Positions 19,485 through 27,650 of a stretch of DNA of 64,000 bases are shown piece by piece (positions within the stretch are counted from its first letter, which is position 1; each line of letters begins with the position of its first letter). Both the position numbers and the translations under genes were made by a program. The DNA is from Streptomyces sp. NBC_00083 (GTDB taxonomy: Bacteria > Actinomycetota > Actinomycetes > Streptomycetales > Streptomycetaceae). Below the pieces are notes generated by a model. That model was given only the letters and a program-made list of their open reading frames with translations, searched no databases and was not told the origin of the DNA. The DNA lies in the NCBI RefSeq assembly GCF_026343295.1, contig NZ_JAPELY010000002.1:1488001-1552000 (forward strand). The letters are read 5' to 3'.

Positions 19485-22352
19485 ATGACGACGGCGTCCG
19501 ACCCCGCGTACCCGGCCCACTGGGAGGCCGACGTGGTGCTCCGCGACGGCGGTACCGCGCGCATCCGGCCCATCAACCCCGAGGACGCCGACCGGCTCGT
19601 CTCCTTCTACGAGCTGGTCTCGGACGAGTCGAAGTACTACCGCTTCTTCGCGCCCTACCCCCGGCTCTCCGCCAAGGACGTCCACCGCTTCACCCATCAC
19701 GACTACGTCGACCGGGTCGGACTGGCGGCGACCGTCGGCGGCGAGTTCATCGCGACCGTCCGCTACGACCGCATCAACGCCCAGGGCCGGCCGGCCTCCG
19801 CCCCCGCCGACGAGGCCGAGGTCGCCTTCCTCGTGCAGGACGCCCACCAGGGCCGGGGCGTCGCCTCCACCCTGCTCGAACACATCGCGGCGGTCGCCCG
19901 CGAACGCGGGATCCGGCGCTTCGCGGCCGAGGTGCTGCCCGCCAACAGCAAGATGATCAAGGTGTTCACGGACGCCGGCTACCAGCAGAAGCGCTCCTTC
20001 GAGGACGGTTCGGTCCACCTCACCCTCGATCTGGAACCCACCGCCGAGTCGCTCGCCGTGCAGCGCGCCCGTGAGCTGCGCGCCGAGGCGCGCTCCGTGC
20101 AGCGCCTGCTCGCGCCCGGCTCCGTCGCGGTCATCGGCGCGGGCCGCGCCCCCGGCGGCGTCGGCCGCGCGGTGCTGCGCAACCTCCTGGACGCCGGGTT
20201 CACGGGCCGCGTCCACGCCGTGAACCAGGCGCTCACCCCGGAGCAGCGCGAACTCGACGGCGTCCCGGCCCATACCTCGGTCGGTGCGATCGGCGAGCCG
20301 GTCGACCTCGCGATCATCGCGGTGCCCGCCGAACGGGTGCCGCAGGCCGTCGCCGACTGCGGCGAACACGGCGTCCAGGGCCTGGTCGTCCTGTCGGCCG
20401 ACTACGCGGAGAGCGGCCCGCGGGGCAGGGAGCGCCAGCGCGCCCTGGTGCGCCAGGCCCGCTCGTACGGAATGCGTCTGATCGGCCCCAACGCGTTCGG
20501 GATCATCAACACCGCGAGCGGCGTACGGCTCAACGCCTCCCTCGCCCCGGAGGCCCCGCCGGCCGGCCGCATCGGCCTGTTCACGCAGTCCGGGGCGATC
20601 GGCATCGCCCTGCTGTCCGGGCTCTACCGGCGCGGCGCGGGCCTGTCCACCTTCATCTCGTCCGGCAACCGGGCCGACGTCTCGGGCAACGACTTCCTCC
20701 AGTACTGGTACGAGGACCCCGACACCGACGTCGTACTGCTCTACCTCGAATCCATCGGCAATCCGCGCAAGTTCACGCGCCTGGCCCGCCGCACCGCCGC
20801 CGCCAAGCCCGTCGTGGTGGTCAAGGGCGCCCGGCACAGCGGCACCACCCCGCCGGGCCACGCCGTGCCGGTGACGCGGGTGCCGGACGCCACGGTCTCG
20901 GCGCTGCTGCGCCAGGCCGGCGTGATCCTGGTGGGCACGGTCACCGAACTCGTCGACGCCGGCCTGCTCCTCGCGGGCCAGCCGCTGCCGGCCGGGCCGC
21001 GGGTGGCGATCCTCGGCAACTCCGAGTCGCTCGGCCTCCTGACGTACGACGCCTGTCTGAGCGAGGGGCTGCGCCCGCGCCGGCCCCTCGACCTGACGAC
21101 GGGGGCGACCCCGGCCGACTTCCGCGCCGCGCTCGCCGAGGCCCTCGCCGACGACACGTGCGACGCGGTGGTGGTCACCGCCATTCCCTGGGTCGGCGAG
21201 AACGGGGCGCTGGAGTCGGGCGACGGCCAGGTCCTCGCCGACGCCCTGCGCGAGGCCGCCGCGGCGGGCCCCGCGAAGCCGGTGGCGGTGGTCCACGTGG
21301 AGATCGGCGGCCTGGCGGAAGCGCTGGCGGCGGCGGCCCGGACCGCCCCCCGCCCGGCCGGCCCGATCGAACCGTCGCCCCAGCCCACGGCATACGCGAC
21401 CGGGCGAGCCACCCCGCTGGACCCGCCCGGCGCACCCTCCGGCGCGGAGCCGGCCGGCGCCCCCGCCCCGCCCCGCGAGGCGAACCGGATCCCCGCCTAC
21501 CCCGCCGCCGAGCGCGCCGTGCGGGCCCTGGCCGAAGCCGTCCGCTACGCCCGCTGGCGGCGGGACGCGGCCGACCCCGGCAAGGTGGGGGAGTACGACG
21601 ACATCGACGAGGGCGGGGCCGCCGCGCTGATCGAGCGCCTGCTCGGCCCGGACCCCGACCCCCGCGGCACCACCCTGGCCGCCGCGGACGGCGAGGAGCT
21701 GCTCGCCCGGTACGGCATCGCGGTGCACCCCACGCTGCCCGCGCCCGACGCGGCCCACGCCGTCGAGGCCGCCGGCCGCCTCGGCTACCCGGTCGCCCTC
21801 AAGACCACCGCCCCGCACCTGCGCCACCGCCCCGACCTCGGCGGCGTCCGGCTCGACCTCGCCGACGAGCACCAACTCGCCCGTGCATATGCCGAATTGA
21901 CGGCCACCCTCGGCAAACCGGAAGAGCTGGGTCCGGTGGTGCAGGCCATGGTCCCGCGCGGTGTGGACACCGTCGTGCGCGCCTCGATCGACTCCGCGGT
22001 CGGCGCGGTGCTCTCCTTCGGTCTCGCCGGAGCCGCCTCCGAACTCCTCGGCGACACCTCCCACCGGCTCATCCCGGCCACCGACCGCGACGCCGCCGAG
22101 CTGCTGCGGACCATCAGGACGGCGCCGCTCCTGTTCGGCTGGCGCGGCTCGGCGCCCGTCGACACCGCGGCCCTCGAAGAGCTGCTGCTGCGGGTGTCGC
22201 GGCTGGTCGACGACCATCCCGAGGTGGTCGCCGTCGGCCTGGAGCCCGTCATCGTCGCCCAGCGGGGCCTCGCGGTGCTCGGCGCGAGCGTGCGCCTGGC
22301 CCCCGCCCCGGCCCGGGGCGATCTCGGTCCCAGGCGGCTGCCCAGCTACTGA
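19485..22352 (+). CDS. Protein lysine acetyltransferase Pat-like: GNAT fused to NDP-forming acyl-CoA synthetase
   Basis: A 955-residue fusion. Residues about 15-185 form a GNAT acetyltransferase (acetyl-CoA-binding QGRGVAS near residue 125). About 205-640 form the CoA-binding and succinyl-CoA-synthetase-like domains (AVIGAGRAPGGVGRAV near 222; FTQSGAIGIAL near 366). About 720-955 form an ATP-grasp domain. The GNAT-first order matches the Streptomyces lividans PatA arrangement as I remember it, the reverse of E. coli Pka/YfiQ. The role is acetylation and inactivation of acyl-CoA synthetases in response to acetyl-CoA. ATG 19485 has no ribosome site but sits 7 nt after TACGCT (19472-19477), suggesting a leaderless mRNA. 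Confidence 0.9.
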   Translation: MTTASDPAYPAHWEADVVLRDGGTARIRPINPEDADRLVSFYELVSDESKYYRFFAPYPRLSAKDVHRFTHHDYVDRVGLAATVGGEFIATVRYDRINAQGRPASAPADEAEVAFLVQDAHQGRGVASTLLEHIAAVARERGIRRFAAEVLPANSKMIKVFTDAGYQQKRSFEDGSVHLTLDLEPTAESLAVQRARELRAEARSVQRLLAPGSVAVIGAGRAPGGVGRAVLRNLLDAGFTGRVHAVNQALTPEQRELDGVPAHTSVGAIGEPVDLAIIAVPAERVPQAVADCGEHGVQGLVVLSADYAESGPRGRERQRALVRQARSYGMRLIGPNAFGIINTASGVRLNASLAPEAPPAGRIGLFTQSGAIGIALLSGLYRRGAGLSTFISSGNRADVSGNDFLQYWYEDPDTDVVLLYLESIGNPRKFTRLARRTAAAKPVVVVKGARHSGTTPPGHAVPVTRVPDATVSALLRQAGVILVGTVTELVDAGLLLAGQPLPAGPRVAILGNSESLGLLTYDACLSEGLRPRRPLDLTTGATPADFRAALAEALADDTCDAVVVTAIPWVGENGALESGDGQVLADALREAAAAGPAKPVAVVHVEIGGLAEALAAAARTAPRPAGPIEPSPQPTAYATGRATPLDPPGAPSGAEPAGAPAPPREANRIPAYPAAERAVRALAEAVRYARWRRDAADPGKVGEYDDIDEGGAAALIERLLGPDPDPRGTTLAAADGEELLARYGIAVHPTLPAPDAAHAVEAAGRLGYPVALKTTAPHLRHRPDLGGVRLDLADEHQLARAYAELTATLGKPEELGPVVQAMVPRGVDTVVRASIDSAVGAVLSFGLAGAASELLGDTSHRLIPATDRDAAELLRTIRTAPLLFGWRGSAPVDTAALEELLLRVSRLVDDHPEVVAVGLEPVIVAQRGLAVLGASVRLAPAPARGDLGPRRLPSY

Positions 22353-22390
22353 GGGCCGCCGGCCCCCGGCGGGCCCTTAAGATGGACCCC

Positions 22391-22978
22391 ATGGCGAAGA
22401 CCGGTACGACGACCCAAGGGCTCCGCGCGGCGATCGAGCGCAGCGGCTACTACCCGGCCCTGGTGGCCGAGGCGGTGGAGGCCGCAGTCGGCGGCGAGCC
22501 CATCGCGTCGTACCTGGTGCACCAGGAGACCACCTTCGACGCCAACGAGGTGCGCCGCCATGTGACGGTCCTCGTACTCACGGACAACCGTTTCATCGTC
22601 AGCCACACCGACGAGCAGAACGCGGACACCAGCTCCCCGACGCCGTACGCGACCACCTCCACGGAGTCCGTGAAGCTCGCCCGGATCTCGTCCGTCGTGG
22701 TGAGCCGCGTCGTCGCCAACCCCGAGTCGTACACCCCGGGCACCCTGCCCCGCGAGGTCGTCCTCACCATCGGCTGGGGCGCGGTCTCCCGGCTCGACCT
22801 GGAGCCCGCCGCCTGCGGCGACCCCAACTGCGACGCCGACCACGGCTACACCGGCAACTCCACCGCCGACGACCTGAGCCTGCGGGTCAGCGAGGCCGGT
22901 GACGGCCCCGACACCGTCCGCCAGACCCTGGCCTTCGCCCAGGCGCTGTCCGAGGCGACCGCGGCGACCGGCCGCTGA
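22391..22978 (+). CDS. DUF5998 family protein (conserved in actinobacteria)
   Basis: A 195-residue soluble protein of unknown function, which I recognise as the actinobacterial family placed before a phosphodiesterase-like gene. It has no membrane segment or catalytic motif. Two cysteines occur in CGDPNCDADHGY near residues 143-154, a possible metal site. The start was set at ATG 22391 (MAKTGTTT) because TAAGAT ends 7 nt before it, which fits leaderless transcription; ATG 22382 is in frame and possible. Its stop overlaps the next start by one base (TGATG), so the two are translationally coupled and probably functionally linked. Confidence 0.8.
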   Translation: MAKTGTTTQGLRAAIERSGYYPALVAEAVEAAVGGEPIASYLVHQETTFDANEVRRHVTVLVLTDNRFIVSHTDEQNADTSSPTPYATTSTESVKLARISSVVVSRVVANPESYTPGTLPREVVLTIGWGAVSRLDLEPAACGDPNCDADHGYTGNSTADDLSLRVSEAGDGPDTVRQTLAFAQALSEATAATGR

Positions 22979-24165
22979 TGGCCCAGCCCGCCTGGCAGGA
23001 TCCCGAACCCCTCGCCCTCGACACCGCGCCCGTCCCCGAGTACGGCACCGGATCGCTCGCCGATCTGCTGCCCACCCTCGTGGCCGGCCAGGGCGTACCC
23101 GGATTCGAGCAGCGCATCGCGGAGCTCACTCCCGCGGACCGCAACTGCGTCTTCCTCATCGACGGCCTCGGCTGGGAACAGATCAAGGCCCACCCGGACG
23201 AGGCGCCCTATCTGCACGCGCTGCTCGCCACCTCGCGCGGCGGCACCGGCCGGCCCATAACGGCCGGGTTCCCCGCCACCACGGCGACCTCGCTCGCCTC
23301 GGTCGGCACCGGGCGCGCCCCCGGCGAGCACGGCCTGCCCGGCTACACCGTGCGCGACCCCGAGGCCGGCGAGCTGATGAACCAGCTCCGCTGGAAGCCG
23401 TGGACCGACCCGCACGTCTGGCAGCCGTACCCCACCGTCTTCCACCTCGCCGACCAGGCCGGGGTGCACACCGCGCAGGTGTCCGCGCCGGACTTCCAGC
23501 ACACCCCGCTCACCAAGATCGCGCTGAGCGGCGGCACCTTCCGCGGCAAGCTCTCCGGCGAGGACCGCATGGACCTCGCGGCGGCCCAACTCGCCGAGGG
23601 CGACCGGTCGTTGGTCTACACGTACTACTCCGAGGTCGACGGCAAGGGCCACCGGTTCGGTGTCGACTCCGACGCCTGGCGCGGCCAGCTGATGTACGTC
23701 GACCGGCTCGCCCAGCGCCTCGCCGAGCAGCTCCCGCCCCGCGCGGCGCTCTACATCACCGCCGACCACGGCATGATCGACATCCCCTTCGACGAGCAGT
23801 CGCGGATCGACTTCGACGAGGACTGGGAGCTGCGCGCCGGCGTCGCCCTGCTGGGCGGCGAGGGCCGGGCCCGCCATGTGTACGCCGTGCCGGGCGCCGC
23901 CTCCGACGTGCTGACCTGCTGGCGCGAGGTGCTCGGCGAGCAGTTCTGGGTGGCGGGCCGCGACGAGGCGATCGCCGCGGGCTGGTTCGGCCCCCGGATC
24001 GACGAGCGGGTGTACGGCCGGATCGGGGACGTGGTGGCCGCGGCCCGCGACGACGTCGTCATCACCGCCTCGCGGCGCGAGCCCCACGAGTCCCTCATGG
24101 TCGGCAACCACGGTTCGATGACCCCGGTGGAGCAGCTCGTGCCGCTCCTCGAAGTACGCTCGTAA
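22978..24165 (+). CDS. Alkaline-phosphatase-superfamily nucleotide pyrophosphatase / phosphodiesterase
   Basis: A 395-residue cytoplasmic protein of the type I phosphodiesterase / nucleotide pyrophosphatase group. Metal-binding and nucleophile motifs are in order: IDGLGW near residues 60-65, the Thr nucleophile region FPATTATSLAS near 97-107, YYSEVDGKGHRFG near 218-230, ADHGMID near 262-268, and GNHGSM near 379-384. It therefore probably hydrolyses a phosphodiester or pyrophosphate bond using two metal ions. It begins in the TGATG overlap with the DUF5998 gene. The substrate is unknown. Thymidine kinase follows 39 nt downstream, so a nucleotide-related role is reasonable inference. Confidence 0.88.
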   Translation: MAQPAWQDPEPLALDTAPVPEYGTGSLADLLPTLVAGQGVPGFEQRIAELTPADRNCVFLIDGLGWEQIKAHPDEAPYLHALLATSRGGTGRPITAGFPATTATSLASVGTGRAPGEHGLPGYTVRDPEAGELMNQLRWKPWTDPHVWQPYPTVFHLADQAGVHTAQVSAPDFQHTPLTKIALSGGTFRGKLSGEDRMDLAAAQLAEGDRSLVYTYYSEVDGKGHRFGVDSDAWRGQLMYVDRLAQRLAEQLPPRAALYITADHGMIDIPFDEQSRIDFDEDWELRAGVALLGGEGRARHVYAVPGAASDVLTCWREVLGEQFWVAGRDEAIAAGWFGPRIDERVYGRIGDVVAAARDDVVITASRREPHESLMVGNHGSMTPVEQLVPLLEVRS

Positions 24166-24204
24166 CCACCCGACTCCCCAGATCCGAAAGGCCGTCACCT
24201 TCCC

Positions 24205-24855
24205 ATGCCCGAGCTGGTGTTCTTCTCCGGAACGATGGACTGCGGAAAGAGCACCCTCGCTCTTCAGATCGAGCACAACCGCTCGGCGCGCGGGCTCCAG
24301 GGCATGATCTTCACCCGGGACGACCGAGCGGGCGCGGGCAAGCTGTCGTCCCGGCTGGGCCTGGTGACCGACGCGGTGGAGGCGGCCGACGGCTTCGACT
24401 TCTACGGCCACCTCGTCGCCCACCTCTCCAAGGGCGGCCGCTGCGACTACGTCATCGCGGACGAGGCGCAGTTCCTCGCGCCGGAGCAGATCGACCAGCT
24501 GGCCCGCGTCGTCGACGACCTCGACCTCGACGTCTTCGCCTTCGGCATCACCACCGACTTCCGCTCCAAGCTGTTCCCCGGCTCGCAGCGGCTCGTCGAA
24601 CTCGCCGACCGGGTCGAGGTGCTCCAGGTCGAGGCGTTGTGCTGGTGCGGCGCCCGCGCCACCCACAACGCCCGCACCATAGGCGGCCAGATGGTCGTCG
24701 AGGGCGCCCAGGTCGTGGTCGGTGACGTCAACCAGGCGGCGGACGAGATCGGTTACGAGGTGCTGTGCCGCCGCCACCACCGCAGACGCATGACGAGCGC
24801 GTCGGCCCGCGCGGCGGCGCTGTCACCGGACGTACTGCCGGTCTCGGCCTCCTGA
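24205..24855 (+). CDS. tdk: Thymidine kinase
   Basis: A 216-residue type II thymidine kinase that phosphorylates thymidine to dTMP in the salvage pathway. The P-loop GTMDCGKST lies near residues 9-17 and the Walker-B-like DEAQF near 88-92. Zinc-ligand cysteines occur in CWCGARATHNAR near residues 148-159, with a further Cys in the C-terminal CRRHH. The lasso region with GGQMVVEGAQVVVGD precedes it. Start ATG 24205, with GAAAGG upstream. Probably the last gene of the unit that begins with the DUF5998 gene. Confidence 0.94.
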   Translation: MPELVFFSGTMDCGKSTLALQIEHNRSARGLQGMIFTRDDRAGAGKLSSRLGLVTDAVEAADGFDFYGHLVAHLSKGGRCDYVIADEAQFLAPEQIDQLARVVDDLDLDVFAFGITTDFRSKLFPGSQRLVELADRVEVLQVEALCWCGARATHNARTIGGQMVVEGAQVVVGDVNQAADEIGYEVLCRRHHRRRMTSASARAAALSPDVLPVSAS

Positions 24856-24930
24856 CCCTCCGGGGCCCCGCGCCCAGGGGACGTGTCGTCGTCGTAGACG
24901 ATGACGGGCGTGTCCGGCGAGACCCCGGGT

Positions 24931-24958
24931 ATTCCACGATACGGAAAGCGAATTCCAC
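24931..24958. repeat. Two ATTCCAC direct repeats, 21 bp apart, before the SDR gene
   Basis: ATTCCAC occurs at 24931-24937 and again at 24952-24958, exactly 21 bp apart (two helical turns), 43-70 bp before the SDR start. The spacing puts both copies on the same DNA face, compatible with a dimeric regulator or part of a promoter. Confidence 0.35.
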
Positions 24959-25000
24959 TCGGTGGTACCCTACGGATCGCTCTGACCTGTGGAGGTACTC

Positions 25001-25741
25001 GTGAACGACGCTCGTGTCGCGCTGATAACCGGTTCGTCATCGGGAATCGGCGCCGCGGTGGCCCGCCGTATGGCCGACGCCGGCATGCACGTGGTCATCA
25101 ATTCGGCGACATCGGTCCAGGCGGGCGAAGAGCTGGCCGCTCAACTGCCCAGGGCCGTCTATGTGCAGGGCAACGTCTCCGACCCGGCGGACGCGCGGCG
25201 CCTGGTGGACATGACGGTCGCGGAGTTCGGCCGGCTCGATGTCCTCGTGAACAACGCCGGACTCACCCGGTTCATCCCGCTCGACGACACCGATGCGGTC
25301 GACGCGTCCGTCTGGCGGGAGATCTTCGACGTCAACGTCATCGGGACCTGGCACATGATGCAGGCGGCGGCGCCGCACCTGAAGGCCACCGGAGCGGGCT
25401 CCGTCGTCAACATCTCGTCGGTGTCCGGCAGCCGGGCCATGGGCAGCTCGATCCCGTACGCCGTCAGCAAGGCCGCGCTCGACCACCTCACCCGGCTGTG
25501 CGGCGCGACGTTCGGACCCGAGATCCGGGTGAACGCGGTCGCACCCGGCCTCGTGGACACGCCCTGGTACGACGAGGCGCCCGAGGTGTGGGAGGGCTCC
25601 CGGGAGTGGATCACCGCGAACACCCCGCTGCGCAGGGTCGGTTCGCCCGAGGACGTCGCCGAGGCGGTCTTCGGCCTCGCCCACGCCGCGTACACCACCG
25701 GCGCGGTGCTGATGGTGGACGGCGGACGGCACCTGGTCTGA
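25001..25741 (+). CDS. Short-chain dehydrogenase/reductase (SDR), classical type
   Basis: A 246-residue NAD(P)-dependent oxidoreductase of the FabG-like classical type. The cofactor motif TGSSSGIG lies near residues 10-17, NNAG near 86-89, and the catalytic Ser-Tyr-Lys in NISSVSG and YAVSK near 138-156. I chose GTG 25001 because GGAGG sits at 24991-24995; an upstream GTG at 24989 falls on that ribosome site. Monocistronic: it ends 8 nt before the convergent VOC gene. The substrate is unknown; a 3-oxoacyl or sugar alcohol substrate would be typical. Confidence 0.9.
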   Translation: MNDARVALITGSSSGIGAAVARRMADAGMHVVINSATSVQAGEELAAQLPRAVYVQGNVSDPADARRLVDMTVAEFGRLDVLVNNAGLTRFIPLDDTDAVDASVWREIFDVNVIGTWHMMQAAAPHLKATGAGSVVNISSVSGSRAMGSSIPYAVSKAALDHLTRLCGATFGPEIRVNAVAPGLVDTPWYDEAPEVWEGSREWITANTPLRRVGSPEDVAEAVFGLAHAAYTTGAVLMVDGGRHLV

Positions 25742-25748
25742 GCCGGGG

Positions 25749-26522
25749 TCAGTGGTTCGACCGTACGAGCGTGAACACCGCGCCCTCGGGGTCGGCGACC
25801 GTCGCGGCCTGTCCGCTCGCGTCCTCGCGGGGCTGCTTGAGGACGAGGCCGCCGAGTTCGGATACGCGCAGGGCCGACTCGTCGACGTCGGCCACCTCGA
25901 AGTACGTCATCCAGTGCGAGCCCTTGTCGCGCGGCAGGGCGTTGCCCGCGCCGTGCAGCGAGGCGACCGGGCGGCCCTCCAGGTGCAGGGTGACCTGGTC
26001 GAAGTCGGCCGAGATGACGGGCTCCACGTCGTAGCCGAACAGCGCCTGGTAGAACTTGGCGACCGACGAGGTCTCGCGCGTGACGAGTTCGTTCCAGGCC
26101 GGGGTGCCGGGCGCGCCCGCGAGGGCCGCGCCGATGTGCGCACCGCCCTGCCAGACGCCGAACACGGCGCCGGACGGGTCCGACGCGATCGCCATCCGGC
26201 CCGCCTCGCCCGCGTCGAGCGGGCCGACGCCCACGGTGCCGCCGCAGTGCCGGATCGTCTCGGCGGACGCGTCCGCGTCGTCCGTCGCCAAGTAGGTGGT
26301 CCACGCGATCGGCAGATGACGGTCGGGCGGCAACTGGCCGATCCCGGCGACCTCCTGGCCGTCGAGCAGGGCGCGGACGTAGGGGCCGAACTGCTGGGGG
26401 CCGGGGCTGAACTCCCAGCCGAACAGTGCGCCGTAGAACTCCTGGGTCGCGGCCAGACCGTGCACCATGAGACTCACCCAGCAGGGTGTGCCAGGGATGC
26501 GCCGGGTCTCCGACTGGGTCAT
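25749..26522 (-). CDS. VOC (glyoxalase/dioxygenase-fold) protein with two tandem domains
   Basis: A 257-residue protein with two tandem vicinal-oxygen-chelate domains, about residues 8-125 and 130-255. Each begins with a segment typical of the fold (GTPCWVSLMVHGLAATQEFYGALFGWEF and, in the second half, PAWNELVTRETSSVAKFYQALFGYDV). Such two-domain VOC proteins are common in Streptomyces and many lack a known reaction. ATG 26522 follows GAGGAGAGAGTG. It is divergent from the rhodanese gene across 212 bp. Confidence 0.88.
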   Translation of the reverse strand: MTQSETRRIPGTPCWVSLMVHGLAATQEFYGALFGWEFSPGPQQFGPYVRALLDGQEVAGIGQLPPDRHLPIAWTTYLATDDADASAETIRHCGGTVGVGPLDAGEAGRMAIASDPSGAVFGVWQGGAHIGAALAGAPGTPAWNELVTRETSSVAKFYQALFGYDVEPVISADFDQVTLHLEGRPVASLHGAGNALPRDKGSHWMTYFEVADVDESALRVSELGGLVLKQPREDASGQAATVADPEGAVFTLVRSNH

Positions 26523-26734
26523 CGTCACTCTCTCCTCGGCCGTCGCGAAACTGCTGCTCGCAGGGTGCGCTGCACAAACCCGCGCACCCGGGCCGATGGT
26601 TCCACCACCAGCGCCGCGGAGCGCCCCGGCCGCGCCGCTTTTGGCGCGTTCCCGCAGGAGCCTGCCCGCTTTGGGGTCGCTCACCCGTTTCCTGGGCGTT
26701 ACGTTCCGGGTGGACTCTGCGCGAGGATGACCCC

Positions 26735-27583
26735 ATGAATCACCTCATCACCGCAGCCGACCTCGCGACCGAACTGGCGGACGACCGGCCGCCGGTCCTG
26801 CTCGACATCCGCTGGCAGCTGACCTCGGCGAAGGCCGCGGGGGCCGTGCCGTTCGACGGCCGGGCCGCGTACGCGTCGGGGCATCTGCCCGGCGCCGTCT
26901 TCGTCGACCTCGACGCGGAGCTCGCGGGGCCGCCCGGATCCGGCGGCCGACACCCACTCCCGGACATGGCCGAATTCGGCCGGGTGATGCGGGGCGCGGG
27001 CGTGTCGACGGGTACGCCGGTCGTGGTCTACGACGGCGGTCAGGGCTGGGCCGCGGCCCGCGCCTGGTGGCTGCTGCGCTGGGCCGGCCACGTCGACGTC
27101 CGCGTGCTCGACGGCGGGCTCGGCGCGTGGACCGGCCCGCTCTCCACCGAACTCCCCGCGCCCGCCGAGGGCGACTTCCGGCCCGAGCCGGGTGACGTCG
27201 GACTGCTCGACGCTGACGCGGCGGCGGCCCTGGCCCGCTCCGGAGTGCTGCTCGACGCGCGGGCGGCGGAGCGCTACCGCGGCGACGTCGAGCCCATCGA
27301 CCGGGTGGGCGGGCACATCCCGGGCGCCCTGTCGGCACCGACCACCGAGAACGTCGCCCCGGACGGCCGCTTCCTGCCCGCCGAGGAACTGGCCGCCCGC
27401 TTCAAGAGCCTTGGCGCCGCCGGCGCGGAGGTCGGTGTCTACTGCGGCTCCGGCGTCTCCGGCGCGCACGAGGTGCTGGCGCTCGCCGTGGCGGGCATTC
27501 CGGCGGCGCTGTACGCCGGTTCGTGGTCCGAGTGGTCCTCGGACGAGTCCCGCCCGGTGGCGACGGGCCCCGACCCGCAGTAG
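26735..27583 (+). CDS. Sulfurtransferase (tandem rhodanese domains)
   Basis: A 282-residue thiosulfate/3-mercaptopyruvate sulfurtransferase-type protein with two rhodanese domains, about residues 5-135 and 150-275. The C-terminal domain carries the catalytic Cys237 in CGSGVSGAHEV. The equivalent position of the first domain is Asp100 (VVVYDGGQG), so only the second is active, as usual for the family. The GSGVSG loop resembles mercaptopyruvate sulfurtransferases (CGTGVTA-like) more than thiosulfate enzymes, so 3-mercaptopyruvate is a reasonable donor. ATG 26735 follows GAGGATG. Convergent with sepH, 67 nt between stops. Confidence 0.92.
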   Translation: MNHLITAADLATELADDRPPVLLDIRWQLTSAKAAGAVPFDGRAAYASGHLPGAVFVDLDAELAGPPGSGGRHPLPDMAEFGRVMRGAGVSTGTPVVVYDGGQGWAAARAWWLLRWAGHVDVRVLDGGLGAWTGPLSTELPAPAEGDFRPEPGDVGLLDADAAAALARSGVLLDARAAERYRGDVEPIDRVGGHIPGALSAPTTENVAPDGRFLPAEELAARFKSLGAAGAEVGVYCGSGVSGAHEVLALAVAGIPAALYAGSWSEWSSDESRPVATGPDPQ

Positions 27584-27650
27584 CCGGAAGACCGGGGGAG
27601 AGGGCGCGGGCGGTGGCCGGGGGCGCGTGGCCTCCGGCCGTCCGCACCGC

